A model generated the notes under the pieces. The model had not been told where the DNA came from and ran no database searches. It saw nothing but the letters and a program-made list of their open reading frames with translations. Below are positions 1-7,710 of a stretch of DNA of 22,434 nucleotides, one piece after another. The stretch lies in contig JAZOVD010000032.1 in the NCBI GenBank assembly GCA_045658525.1, forward strand, positions 1-22,434, written 5' to 3'. The stretch comes from SIG673 sp045658525 (GTDB lineage: Bacteria > Bacillota > Clostridia > Oscillospirales > CAG-272). Made by a program: the position numbers and the translations under genes. Position 1 is the stretch's first letter, and each line of letters opens with the position of its first letter.

Positions 1-1
1 A

Positions 2-370
2 TTGGTCGTTTATCCTAAGGTGATCGAGCGCAGAGTTATGGAAAGATTGCCGTTTATGGCGACCGAAAATATAATGATGCTCTCTGTAAAAAACGGCGGA
101 AACCGTCAGGAGCTTCACGAAAAGCTTCGCATACATTCTTATGCGGCATCTCGTAAGACCAAGCTCGAGGGAGGAGAAAACGATCTGATAGAACGTATAT
201 CTGCTGATGATGCGTTTCCCGTTACTTACGAGGAGATACAAAAGGTGCTTGAACCGAAGCTTTACATCGGAAGATGCGCAAGTCAGGTCACGGAGTTCGT
301 GGATGCGGTAATCGCTCCTATACTTGAAAAATACTACGTCGGAGACGTTGCGGAAGAACTTAAAGTGTAA
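2..370 (+). CDS. purB: Adenylosuccinate lyase, C-terminal fragment
   Basis: This is the 3' end of a gene that begins before the window. The first visible codon, TTG, is an internal Leu and not a start. Adenylosuccinate lyase removes fumarate from SAICAR and from adenylosuccinate in purine and AMP synthesis; it is a cytoplasmic tetramer of the fumarase/aspartase superfamily. The visible 122 residues match the family's C-terminal domain. They begin VVYPKVIE, followed by LPFMATENI, the helix RQELHEKLRIHS, the NDLIERI segment, and a final domain with YIGRCASQV. The catalytic signature loop lies upstream and cannot be checked. The stop is 28 nt before fhs on the same strand, so the two are probably co-transcribed; both serve purine and one-carbon metabolism. 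Confidence 0.93.
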   Translation: MVVYPKVIERRVMERLPFMATENIMMLSVKNGGNRQELHEKLRIHSYAASRKTKLEGGENDLIERISADDAFPVTYEEIQKVLEPKLYIGRCASQVTEFVDAVIAPILEKYYVGDVAEELKV

Positions 371-398
371 TTTAGCATAATGAAAGGACATAAATACA

Positions 399-2063
399 AT
401 GCTTACTGATATAGAAATAGCACAGTCTGTTGAAATGAAAAAAATAACCGAGATAGCCAAGACCGCCGGTATTCCCGACGAAGCTCTTGAGCTTTACGGA
501 AACTACAAGGCAAAGATAAACGTTTCCGCTCTCGGAAAGGCTAAAAAGCAGGGCAAGCTCGTTCTTGTTACAGCTATAACGCCTACTCCCGCGGGAGAAG
601 GTAAGACTACGACCACGATAGGTCTTGCGGACGGACTCCGTAAGATAGGTAAGAACTGCGTTGTAGCACTTCGTGAGCCTTCGCTTGGTCCGGTATTCGG
701 TATAAAGGGCGGAGCGGCAGGCGGAGGATACGCTCAGGTAGTTCCTATGGAGGATATAAACCTTCATTTTACGGGCGATTTCCACGCGATAGGAGCGGCA
801 AACAACCTTCTCGCGGCTATGCTTGATAACCATATACATCAGGGCAACGCTCTTGGTATAGACGTCAGACGCATAGTGTGGAAGCGTTGCGTTGATATGA
901 ACGACAGACAACTTAGATTTATAACCAACGGACTTGGCGGAAAGGTAAACGGTGTTCCGCGTGAGGACGGCTACGATATAACGGTCGCGTCTGAGGTAAT
1001 GGCGGTTCTTTGTCTTGCTTCCTCTATCTCCGATCTTAAAGAGAGACTTGGTAAGATAATAGTCGCATATACCTACGACGATAAGCCTGTCACCGCGGCT
1101 GATATAAAGGCTAACGGCGCAATGGCTGCGCTTCTTAAAGACGCTATAAAGCCGAACCTCGTCCAGACGCTTGAAGGAACACCTGCTATCATTCACGGCG
1201 GTCCATTTGCTAATATAGCTCACGGCTGTAACTCGGTTATAGCTACAAAGACGGCTATGGCTCTCGGTGATTACGCGATAACCGAGGCAGGTTTTGGTGC
1301 GGACCTCGGAGCTGAGAAGTTCTTTGATATAAAGTGCCGTTTCGCGGGACTTAAACCTGCCGCTGTCGTTATGGTCGCGACTGTACGCGCGCTTAAAATG
1401 CACGGCGGTCTTGCCAAGACCGAGCTTGGAAGCGAGAACCTTGAAGCGCTTGAAAAGGGTATTCCTAACCTTCTTCGCCATGTAGCGAATATAAAGAACG
1501 TTTACGGACTTCCTTCCGTCGTAGCGGTAAACCGTTTCCCCACGGACACAGAGGCTGAGCTTAATATGATAGTTGATAAATGTAAGGAGCTTGGCGTAAA
1601 CGTTCGTTTGTCCGAGGTATGGGGCAAGGGCGGAGACGGAGGAATCGAGCTTGCCGAGGAGGTCGTAAGACTTTGTGAGACCGAAAATGAGTTCAAGCTT
1701 TGCTATCCGGACGAATATACGCTTGAAGAAAAGATAGAAGCGATAGTTAAAAAGGTATATGGAGGAAACGGAGTAACGTATCTTCCAAATGCGAAAAAAC
1801 AGCTTATGCAGATAAAGGCATTGGGCTTTGATGATCTTCCTATCTGTATGGCTAAAACACAGTACAGTCTTTCCGACGATCCTACGAAGCTCTGCGCTCC
1901 CGAGGGCTTTACCGTAACGGTAAAGAACGTAAAGGTAAGCGCAGGAGCCGGATTTGTCGTAGTTCTTACCGGTGATATAATGACTATGCCCGGACTTCCT
2001 AAGGTTCCGGCGGCAGAGAAGATAGATATTGATAACGACGGTAAGATAACCGGACTTTTCTGA
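399..2063 (+). CDS. fhs: Formate-tetrahydrofolate ligase
   Basis: This enzyme joins formate to tetrahydrofolate using ATP, giving 10-formyl-THF for purine synthesis. In acetogens it is also a step of the methyl branch of the Wood-Ljungdahl pathway. The protein has 554 residues, close to the usual 555 or so. The ATP-binding loop TPTPAGEGKTTTTIGLADGL lies near residues 62-81. It is followed by the family segments REPSLGPVFGIKGGAAGGG and NLHFTGDFHAI. An AAAGGA ribosome binding site stands about 10 nt before the ATG. The gene follows purB closely, which fits a C1/purine operon. No other Wood-Ljungdahl gene is in the window, so acetogenesis cannot be inferred. A 369-codon open frame on the opposite strand is an artefact of codon usage. 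Confidence 0.97.
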   Translation: MLTDIEIAQSVEMKKITEIAKTAGIPDEALELYGNYKAKINVSALGKAKKQGKLVLVTAITPTPAGEGKTTTTIGLADGLRKIGKNCVVALREPSLGPVFGIKGGAAGGGYAQVVPMEDINLHFTGDFHAIGAANNLLAAMLDNHIHQGNALGIDVRRIVWKRCVDMNDRQLRFITNGLGGKVNGVPREDGYDITVASEVMAVLCLASSISDLKERLGKIIVAYTYDDKPVTAADIKANGAMAALLKDAIKPNLVQTLEGTPAIIHGGPFANIAHGCNSVIATKTAMALGDYAITEAGFGADLGAEKFFDIKCRFAGLKPAAVVMVATVRALKMHGGLAKTELGSENLEALEKGIPNLLRHVANIKNVYGLPSVVAVNRFPTDTEAELNMIVDKCKELGVNVRLSEVWGKGGDGGIELAEEVVRLCETENEFKLCYPDEYTLEEKIEAIVKKVYGGNGVTYLPNAKKQLMQIKALGFDDLPICMAKTQYSLSDDPTKLCAPEGFTVTVKNVKVSAGAGFVVVLTGDIMTMPGLPKVPAAEKIDIDNDGKITGLF

Positions 2064-2086
2064 TAAAAATAAAATTCAGTAAATTC

Positions 2087-2142
2087 CGCGCGGTCACAGA
2101 CCGCGCGTATTTCAGCAAAGGCTCCTTCTCAGAGGGAGTCCT
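2087..2142. repeat. Two adjacent hairpin sequences between fhs and the MATE gene
   Basis: A perfect 9-bp inverted repeat, CGCGCGGTC / GACCGCGCG, occupies 2087-2095 and 2099-2107. A second imperfect one (AGGCTCC at 2119-2125, GGAGTCCT at 2135-2142) follows. The first lacks a T-run, so it is a poor intrinsic terminator, although it could slow polymerase or protect the fhs mRNA 3' end. The second resembles the GGCTCC...GGGAGC stem of small dispersed palindromic repeats I recall from clostridial genomes. That resemblance comes from memory and has not been tested. Confidence 0.45.
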
Positions 2143-2175
2143 GCGGTTATTTGCGATGAATACGGAGATTTTTAT

Positions 2176-3534
2176 ATGGTTCGTGATATGACAAAAGGAG
2201 AGCCGTTGAAGCTGCTTATAGCTTTTTCGATCCCCATGATAATCGGCACTCTTTTTCAACAGATGTACAGTATGGTCGATACGCTGATAGTCGGACGTCT
2301 TATAGGAAAGCAGGCACTCGCGGCAGTTGGAGCGACAGGCTCGATAACGTTTTTAATAATAGGTTTTATAAACGGTATGGCTGAGGGCGCGTGCGTGCTT
2401 GTAGCACAGCATTTCGGAGCGGGTGATATTAAAAGTCTGAAAAGATGTGTCGGAAACATAATATACGTATCTATTGGCGTAGTCGCTGTTATAACCACGC
2501 TTGCGCTTACGTTTAACGAAGCGATACTTACGGCAATGAAAACTCCGTCCGACATCATAGCTGACTCAAAGGCATATCTTACGGTGATCTACGCCGGAAT
2601 GTTTGCGACGATGCTTTACAACGTACTTGCGGGAATTTTGAGGGCGTTGGGAAACAGCCGCTCGCCATTGTATTTTCTTATATTTGCCTCTATACTCAAC
2701 GTAGTACTTGATATAGTTTTTATAGCCTGCTTCAATACAGGTGTCGAGGGAGCTGCTTACGCCACTGTAATATCTCAGCTCGCCGCCGCTATCGGCTGCT
2801 TTATTTACATAATTTTAAAGTGTGATATATTAAAGCTTTCTTTGGACGATCTGAAATTCAGAGGCGGGACGGCGTTAAGGATATGCTTCATAGGTCTGCC
2901 TATGGCTTTGCAGTATTCGGTAACGGCTGTCGGAAGCATACTCGTTCAAAGATCCGTTAACCCTCTCGGAAGCGACTGTGTAGCCGCCGTATCGCTTTCA
3001 TCAAGAATAAATGATATATTCTGTACCACGTTGGGCGCGGCGGGTGTAAGCGTTACTAATTACTGCGGTCAGAATATAGGCGCGGGCAACCTTGATAGAG
3101 TAAGGCAGGGCGTGCGAAAAAGTATGCTGATAATGCTTGGCATATCGGTTATAGGATTTGTCGTATGTTACTTTTTCGGTATGGAAATAGGCTCGCTCTT
3201 CCTTAACGATGAGTCGGGAGACGTTCTTGCTCTTGTAGATCAAAGCCTCAAAATACTCGCGCCGTTCTTCTTTGCGCTCGGAATACTTTTCAGTATGCGG
3301 AACGCCATACAAGGACTGGGATATAGCATACATGCCATGTTCGCGGGAATCGTAGAGCTTTTGGCAAGAGGCGGAGTCGCGCTTGGATTTGTAGGTAAGC
3401 ACGGATTTATCGCCGTCTGTTTTTCAAACCCCGCCGCGTGGTTAGCGGCTGATCTGTTCCTGATACCTATGTATTTTTACGTAATAAGGCGTATAAAAAG
3501 AATACATCCTTTATGGCAATGTAGTACAAATTAA
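2176..3534 (+). CDS. MATE-family efflux transporter
   Basis: This is an integral membrane protein of 452 residues with about twelve hydrophobic segments, the normal size of the multidrug and toxin extrusion family. These proteins are cation/drug antiporters of the inner membrane. The N-terminus, with IPMIIGTLFQQMYSMVDTLI followed by VGRLIGKQALAAVG, is the classic first MATE helix and loop. The GAAGVSVTNYCGQNIGAGN segment at the start of the second half is the internally repeated counterpart. The start at 2176 is supported by a GGAG about 10 nt upstream. The substrate cannot be predicted from sequence. No clear promoter is visible in the 112-nt gap after fhs, so it may be read through from fhs. 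There is no clear terminator after it either. Confidence 0.9.
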   Translation: MVRDMTKGEPLKLLIAFSIPMIIGTLFQQMYSMVDTLIVGRLIGKQALAAVGATGSITFLIIGFINGMAEGACVLVAQHFGAGDIKSLKRCVGNIIYVSIGVVAVITTLALTFNEAILTAMKTPSDIIADSKAYLTVIYAGMFATMLYNVLAGILRALGNSRSPLYFLIFASILNVVLDIVFIACFNTGVEGAAYATVISQLAAAIGCFIYIILKCDILKLSLDDLKFRGGTALRICFIGLPMALQYSVTAVGSILVQRSVNPLGSDCVAAVSLSSRINDIFCTTLGAAGVSVTNYCGQNIGAGNLDRVRQGVRKSMLIMLGISVIGFVVCYFFGMEIGSLFLNDESGDVLALVDQSLKILAPFFFALGILFSMRNAIQGLGYSIHAMFAGIVELLARGGVALGFVGKHGFIAVCFSNPAAWLAADLFLIPMYFYVIRRIKRIHPLWQCSTN

Positions 3535-3543
3535 TTTTCGAAA

Positions 3544-3589
3544 TTTGGTTAATATGCAAATTGATTTTGAAAAAATATACCTGTATAAT
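3544..3589 (+). promoter_or_regulatory. Sigma-A promoter with upstream shared box, first lyase gene
   Basis: The -35 TTGATT (3561-3566) and -10 TATAAT (3584-3589) are separated by 17 nt. The 24 nt at 3544-3567, ending in the -35 box, match the segment at 5679-5702 before the second lyase gene at 20 of 24 positions. The common core is TAAT.TGCAA.TTGATTT. The expected transcript starts near 3596 and opens with a CCGAG/CTCGG hairpin (3598-3614). Confidence 0.8.
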
Positions 3590-3639
3590 TAGATAAACCG
3601 AGGATATTACTCGGAAATACTGATAAAACGAGGTGTAGT

Positions 3640-5490
3640 ATGGGACGCAGGATTTTTGAGGAGCATAAGTTTGACGTTACCGGTAAGGTGCTTTCTTATG
3701 AGGACTATAAGCCTTTTATATTCAAGCCCGAGGGATTTAAGATAAATCCCGAGCACAATGAGGAGATAATCAAACGTGCCGAGAGCATTCTCGATAAGGA
3801 ATATCCGGTTCTTATCGCTTCCGATTTTATGATGTTCAAACGCGATGGAAACCGCAGCATATATCAGGGAAAGTGTTTTCCGAGAAGAGCCGATATGTTA
3901 ACGCTCGCTCTTGCCGAGTACGTTGGGGGAAAGGGAAGATTTGCCGATAAGCTTACCGACCTTGTCTGGATGATACTTGAAGAAACGTCTTGGGTCATTC
4001 CGGCTCATAACCCCGGTAAGGACGGAGTTCCTTATAATCTTCCTTACGCTTATACCGGAGAGGTGGATTATATAGACCTTTTCTCCGCGACGACAGCCGC
4101 TTCGCTTTCTTGGGTGTACTATCTCTGTAAGGACGTTCTTGATAACGTATCTCCCGTTATAGTTCCGAGAATGCTTTTCGAGCTTAATCGCAGGATAGTC
4201 GAGCCTTTCAATAGCGACAAGGCTTGCCGTGAGAAGATGGGCTGGACGGGAGTAAAGGGAAACAGAGTAAATAACTGGAATCCTTGGATAGTTTCAAACG
4301 TGCTTACCGTATGCGCTCTTACCGTAAAGGATATGGAAACGAGAGAGAAGATGGTGGCTCGTGCCATACCTATGCTTGATTGCTTTACGTCCGTTTATCA
4401 CGATGACGGCGGCTGTGACGAGGGTCCCGGTTATTGGGGAGCGGCAGGCGGCGCGCTTTTCAGCGCTACGCTCGTTCTTTATGACCTGACAGGCGGTTAC
4501 GTAAATATATATGACAATCCGCTCTTTAAGAATATGGGAGAGTACGAGGTAAAGGTTATAGTTTCCGAAAACCGAGTTCTTAATTTCGCGGACTGCGCAG
4601 GCAGAATGTCTCCGAACGCTTCTATACTTTACGAGTGGGGCGTCCTCTGTAATTCTGAGATGATGAAAACATACGGACAGTACCGTCTCAGCGGAAATCT
4701 TCCGAAGCCTGTTGTGGATTCAAACCACCCTTACCGCAGCTTCCTTTTCCTTACAGAAACGAGACAGCCTAAGGCTGAGTTCGTTCCGCCTCTTAAATTC
4801 TGGCTTGACGGTATCGTAATAGCGGGAACGAGAGAATCACTTGACGTAAATAAGGGGCTTTACGTTGCGCTCAAAGGCGGTCATAACGGAGAAAGCCACA
4901 ATCATAACGACGTGGGAACGGTAGTTGTATTTGCCGACGGTCAGCCGATATTCCTTGACGCAGGCTCGGGAACTTATACGCGTCGCACGTTCAGCCCTGA
5001 GCGTTATACCATTTGGGCAATGAGATCGGATTATCACAACGTAGCGACGGTAAACGGAGTAGTCCAGAACAAGGGAGCGCAGGCTTGCTCGTCAGACCAT
5101 GTCTATGATGAAGCGAGCGGAAAGCTTACAATAAGCTTAAAGAACGCGTACGAGACTGAGGCTGATATAGAGAGCTACACGAGAAGCGCGGTTCTTGAAA
5201 ACTCTGTCGTTACGATAGAGGACGACATTACGCTCGGCAGTGACGGTAACGTAATGTTCAGTTATATTTGTAATATGAAGCCTGAAAACGTAACGGAGAA
5301 CAGCTTCGAGATACACGGAAGAACGGTGACGTTTGATCCGTCACTTGAATACGGCGTTGAAGCAATCGACTGTACCTGGCCGGAGGTTGAGCGTATTCCT
5401 CGTGTATGGGACTGCGAGGAGATCTACCGCGTAACTCTGAAAAATAAAGCACCCTTTAAGTCAAAAACGTTTGTGCTTACTGTAAAATAA
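3640..5490 (+). CDS. Heparinase II/III-family protein, copy 1
   Basis: This 616-residue protein is probably a polysaccharide or oligosaccharide lyase that cleaves next to uronic acids by beta-elimination. An N-terminal alpha/alpha-toroid runs to about residue 370 and a C-terminal beta-sandwich follows. Family-type active-site segments are present: NNWNPWI at 211-217, GCDEGPGYW at 258-266 (Tyr265), and GESHNHNDVG at 417-426 (His420/His422). By family analogy an Asn, the Tyr and a His of these motifs are the catalytic set. The N-terminus is charged (MGRRIFEEH) with no signal peptide, so it should act in the cytoplasm on imported oligomers. A GAGGTG ribosome binding site precedes the ATG. The protein is the same length as its neighbour at 5803-7653, without gaps, and about four-fifths identical by eye. 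The substrate is unknown; heparin-like, alginate-like or another uronate glycan are all possible. Confidence 0.85.
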   Translation: MGRRIFEEHKFDVTGKVLSYEDYKPFIFKPEGFKINPEHNEEIIKRAESILDKEYPVLIASDFMMFKRDGNRSIYQGKCFPRRADMLTLALAEYVGGKGRFADKLTDLVWMILEETSWVIPAHNPGKDGVPYNLPYAYTGEVDYIDLFSATTAASLSWVYYLCKDVLDNVSPVIVPRMLFELNRRIVEPFNSDKACREKMGWTGVKGNRVNNWNPWIVSNVLTVCALTVKDMETREKMVARAIPMLDCFTSVYHDDGGCDEGPGYWGAAGGALFSATLVLYDLTGGYVNIYDNPLFKNMGEYEVKVIVSENRVLNFADCAGRMSPNASILYEWGVLCNSEMMKTYGQYRLSGNLPKPVVDSNHPYRSFLFLTETRQPKAEFVPPLKFWLDGIVIAGTRESLDVNKGLYVALKGGHNGESHNHNDVGTVVVFADGQPIFLDAGSGTYTRRTFSPERYTIWAMRSDYHNVATVNGVVQNKGAQACSSDHVYDEASGKLTISLKNAYETEADIESYTRSAVLENSVVTIEDDITLGSDGNVMFSYICNMKPENVTENSFEIHGRTVTFDPSLEYGVEAIDCTWPEVERIPRVWDCEEIYRVTLKNKAPFKSKTFVLTVK

Positions 5491-5495
5491 CATAC

Positions 5496-5527
5496 AAAAA
5501 AATCGGGGTTAAAAACCCCGATTTTTT
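5496..5527. terminator. Bidirectional intrinsic terminator
   Basis: A stem AATCGGGG / CCCCGATT with a 7-nt loop is flanked by an A-run on one side and a T-run on the other. It can end the first lyase transcript on the plus strand and the tRNA-Val transcript on the minus strand. Confidence 0.88.
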
Positions 5528-5528
5528 A

Positions 5529-5605
5529 TGGTGGGGACAACTGGGATCGAACCAGTGACCTCATGCATGTCAAGCATGCACTCTAACCAGCTGAGCTATG
5601 CCCCC
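5529..5605 (-). tRNA. tRNA-Val (anticodon GAC)
   Basis: Read on the minus strand, the 77 nt fold into a full cloverleaf. The acceptor arms are GGGGGCA and TGTCCCC with one G-T pair. The D arm is GCTC...GAGT. The anticodon stem is CATGC/GCATG around the loop TTGACAT, giving anticodon GAC for Val codons GUC and GUU. The T arm is ACTGG-TTCGATC-CCAGT, and CCA is encoded. It stands alone, with its own promoter just upstream and a terminator just downstream, on the strand opposite to the two flanking lyase genes. No second copy of its 3' end is visible nearby, so there is no direct sign of an integrated element. Confidence 0.97.
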
Positions 5606-5616
5606 ATGAGTTAATA

Positions 5617-5645
5617 AGTATATCATATTTTAAAAGAAAAATCAA
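5617..5645 (-). promoter_or_regulatory. Sigma-A promoter of tRNA-Val
   Basis: On the minus strand, the -35 TTGATT (5640-5645) and -10 TATACT (5617-5622) are separated by 17 nt. The -10 box ends 11 nt before the mature tRNA 5' end, so the primary transcript has only a very short leader. Confidence 0.85.
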
Positions 5646-5653
5646 TATGTAAT

Positions 5654-5688
5654 ATTGCACAAAAATAATATATAAACTTTTGTGTAAT
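5654..5688. promoter_or_regulatory. Inverted-repeat box between divergent tRNA-Val and lyase-2 promoters
   Basis: ATTGCACAAAA (5654-5664) and TTTTGTGTAAT (5678-5688) are inverted copies with 10 of 11 complementary positions. Each arm sits about 7-8 nt upstream of a TTGATT -35 box, one facing the tRNA and one facing the second lyase gene. It could be an operator for a dimeric regulator or a pair of A/T-rich upstream promoter elements. The symmetry is seen directly; any regulatory role is inferred. Confidence 0.45.
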
Positions 5689-5724
5689 TTGCAACTTGAT
5701 TTAAATAAATATAGTCGGTATAAT
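5679..5724 (+). promoter_or_regulatory. Sigma-A promoter with upstream shared box, second lyase gene
   Basis: The -35 TTGATT (5696-5701) and -10 TATAAT (5719-5724) are 17 nt apart. The upstream box 5679-5702 matches that of the first lyase gene at 20 of 24 positions. The leader of roughly 70 nt to the ATG holds no recognisable riboswitch; an AAAGGA ribosome binding site lies about 11 nt before the start. Confidence 0.8.
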
Positions 5725-5802
5725 AAGTTAAACCCTTGTGTTTGCTTGACTTTTCAGTATTGACGAGGGGAATTTTTAAAAACCGAAAGGAATTAGTTCA
5801 TT

Positions 5803-7653
5803 ATGGGACGTAGAATTTTTGAGGAGCATAATTTTGATGTCACGGGAAAAGTGGTATCCTATGACGATTTTAAACTTTTTTTGCATAAAAAAGATGGCTT
5901 TAAAATAAATCCCGAGCATAACGCTAAGATAATAGAGCGTGCTGAGGCTCTTATGGATAAGCAGTATCCTGTTCTTATAGCCTCTGACTTTATGATGTTC
6001 AAGCGCGACGGTAACCGCAGTATATACGAGGGCAAATATTTCCCCAGACGCGGAGACGTTCTCGCGCTCGCTTTGGCTGAATACGTTGAGGGAAAGGGAA
6101 GATTTGCTGATAAGCTTACCGATCTTGTCTGGATGATACTCGAAGAAACGACTTGGGTCCTTCCCGCTCATAACCCGGCAAAGGACGGTAAACCTTATAA
6201 TCTTCCGTATGCTTATACGGGAGAGGTGGATTATATAGACCTTTTCTCCGCAACTACTGCCGCTTCGCTTTCCGTTGTGTATTATCTTTGCAAGGACGTT
6301 CTTGATAATGTCTCTCCCGTTATAGTTCCGAGAATGCTTTTCGAGATCAACCGCAGAATAGTCGTTCCCTTCCTTAACGATAAGGCTTGCGCTGAGAAGA
6401 TGTGGTGGACGGGAGTAAGAGGTAACTCGGTAAATAACTGGAACCCATGGATACTTTCAAACATTCTTACCGTTTGCGCTCTTACCGTAAAGGATGACGA
6501 AACACGCGAGCAGATCGTAAAGAGAGCTATGCCGATGCTTGATAATTTTACGTCCGTTTATCATTCAGACGGTGGATGCGACGAAGGACCGAGCTATTGG
6601 AGCGCGGCAGGTGCGGCACTCTTTAACGCTACGTTGGTCCTTTATGACCTGACAGGCGGTTACGTTAATATTTTTGCCGATCAGCTTTTCAAAAACATGG
6701 GAGAATACGCGGTAAAGGTATTTATTACTAACGGCAGATGCCTTAATTTCGCGGACTGTCCCGCAAGAGCTAATCCAAGTCCCTCTATCCTTTACGAATG
6801 GGGAGTTCTCAGCGATTCGGAGATGATGCGTACATACGCGCAGTACCGTCTTGACGGAGGTCTTTGCACCCCCGCGTTGGATTCGGGTGAGGTGTACCGT
6901 TCGCTCCTCTTCCTCTGCCGTGAAAGACTTCCGAAAGCGGAATTTATCGCTCCCACCAAGTTCTGGCTTGACGGAATCGTAATAGCGGGAACAAGAGAGT
7001 CAAGCGACATTTTCAAGGGACTTTACGTTGCCTTGAAGGGCGGTAATAACGCCGAGAGCCATAACCATAACGACGTAGGAACGGTAGTAGTATTTGCCGA
7101 CGGTCAGCCGATATTCCTTGATGCCGGCTCGGGAACTTACACCCGCCGTACTTTCAGTAACGAAAGATATACCATTTGGGCAATGAGCTCGGATTATCAT
7201 AACTTAGCTACTATTAACGGAGTAGTTCAGAAGGGCGGAAAGCAGGAATATTCATCCGATCACGTTTACGATGAAAAGAGCGGTAAGTTAACTATGAACT
7301 TAAAGACTGCTTATCCTGCCGAGGCGGATATAGCGTCTTATACGAGAAGTGCGGTCCTTGAAAACTCCGTTGTTACGATAGAGGACGATCTTGTGCTCGG
7401 TAGTGACGGAAACGTAATGTTCAGTTACATCTGTAATATGGAGCCTGTAAACGTAACGGATAGCAGCTTCGAGATACACGGAAGAACAGTGACCTTTGAT
7501 CCTTCGCTTGAATACAACGTAGAGGCGCTTGACAAGACGTGGCCTGAGGTCGCAGGTATTCCGAAGGCTTGGGATACTGAATATCTTTACCGCGTAACGC
7601 TGAAAAATAAAGCTCCGATCAAATCAAAGAAATACGTTCTTACTGTAAAGTAA
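5803..7653 (+). CDS. Heparinase II/III-family protein, copy 2
   Basis: This is the tandem paralogue of the gene at 3640-5490. It has the same 616-residue length and collinear motifs: NNWNPWI at 211, DEGPSYW with Tyr265, and ESHNHNDVG with His420/His422. Both copies therefore look catalytically intact. There is no signal peptide, so a cytoplasmic location is expected. Differences cluster in residues 22-31, 191-210 and 345-380, around GNLPKPVVDSNHPY in copy 1, while the motif regions are nearly unchanged. This fits a retained reaction with altered substrate preference. Many synonymous codons differ, so the duplication is not recent. The gene is followed by a strong terminator shared with the converging AraC-type regulator, the closest candidate regulator for the pair. 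Confidence 0.85.
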   Translation: MGRRIFEEHNFDVTGKVVSYDDFKLFLHKKDGFKINPEHNAKIIERAEALMDKQYPVLIASDFMMFKRDGNRSIYEGKYFPRRGDVLALALAEYVEGKGRFADKLTDLVWMILEETTWVLPAHNPAKDGKPYNLPYAYTGEVDYIDLFSATTAASLSVVYYLCKDVLDNVSPVIVPRMLFEINRRIVVPFLNDKACAEKMWWTGVRGNSVNNWNPWILSNILTVCALTVKDDETREQIVKRAMPMLDNFTSVYHSDGGCDEGPSYWSAAGAALFNATLVLYDLTGGYVNIFADQLFKNMGEYAVKVFITNGRCLNFADCPARANPSPSILYEWGVLSDSEMMRTYAQYRLDGGLCTPALDSGEVYRSLLFLCRERLPKAEFIAPTKFWLDGIVIAGTRESSDIFKGLYVALKGGNNAESHNHNDVGTVVVFADGQPIFLDAGSGTYTRRTFSNERYTIWAMSSDYHNLATINGVVQKGGKQEYSSDHVYDEKSGKLTMNLKTAYPAEADIASYTRSAVLENSVVTIEDDLVLGSDGNVMFSYICNMEPVNVTDSSFEIHGRTVTFDPSLEYNVEALDKTWPEVAGIPKAWDTEYLYRVTLKNKAPIKSKKYVLTVK

Positions 7654-7668
7654 ATCTAATTAAACAAA

Positions 7669-7708
7669 AAAACGTCCCCTACGCGTTCGATCGCGTAGGG
7701 GACGTTTT
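7669..7708. terminator. Bidirectional intrinsic terminator
   Basis: A 17-bp perfect stem (7669-7685 with 7692-7708, core CGTCCCCTACGCG) surrounds the loop TTCGAT, with A and T flanks. It ends the second lyase gene on the plus strand and the AraC-family gene on the minus strand. Confidence 0.93.
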
Positions 7709-7710
7709 AA

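Noticed and set aside
371..398. THF riboswitch before fhs
   Set aside because: The gap is only 28 nt and no leader structure fits; fhs appears to be co-transcribed with purB.
372..1481. A 369-codon open frame on the minus strand
   Set aside because: It lies wholly opposite fhs, has a composition unlike a real protein (many Arg/Tyr/Ser, no domains) and no separate promoter or ribosome binding site. It results from codon bias in fhs.
5529..5605. Integration site (att) of a mobile element at tRNA-Val
   Set aside because: The tRNA is complete, no integrase is present, and no second copy of its 3' end is visible in the window.
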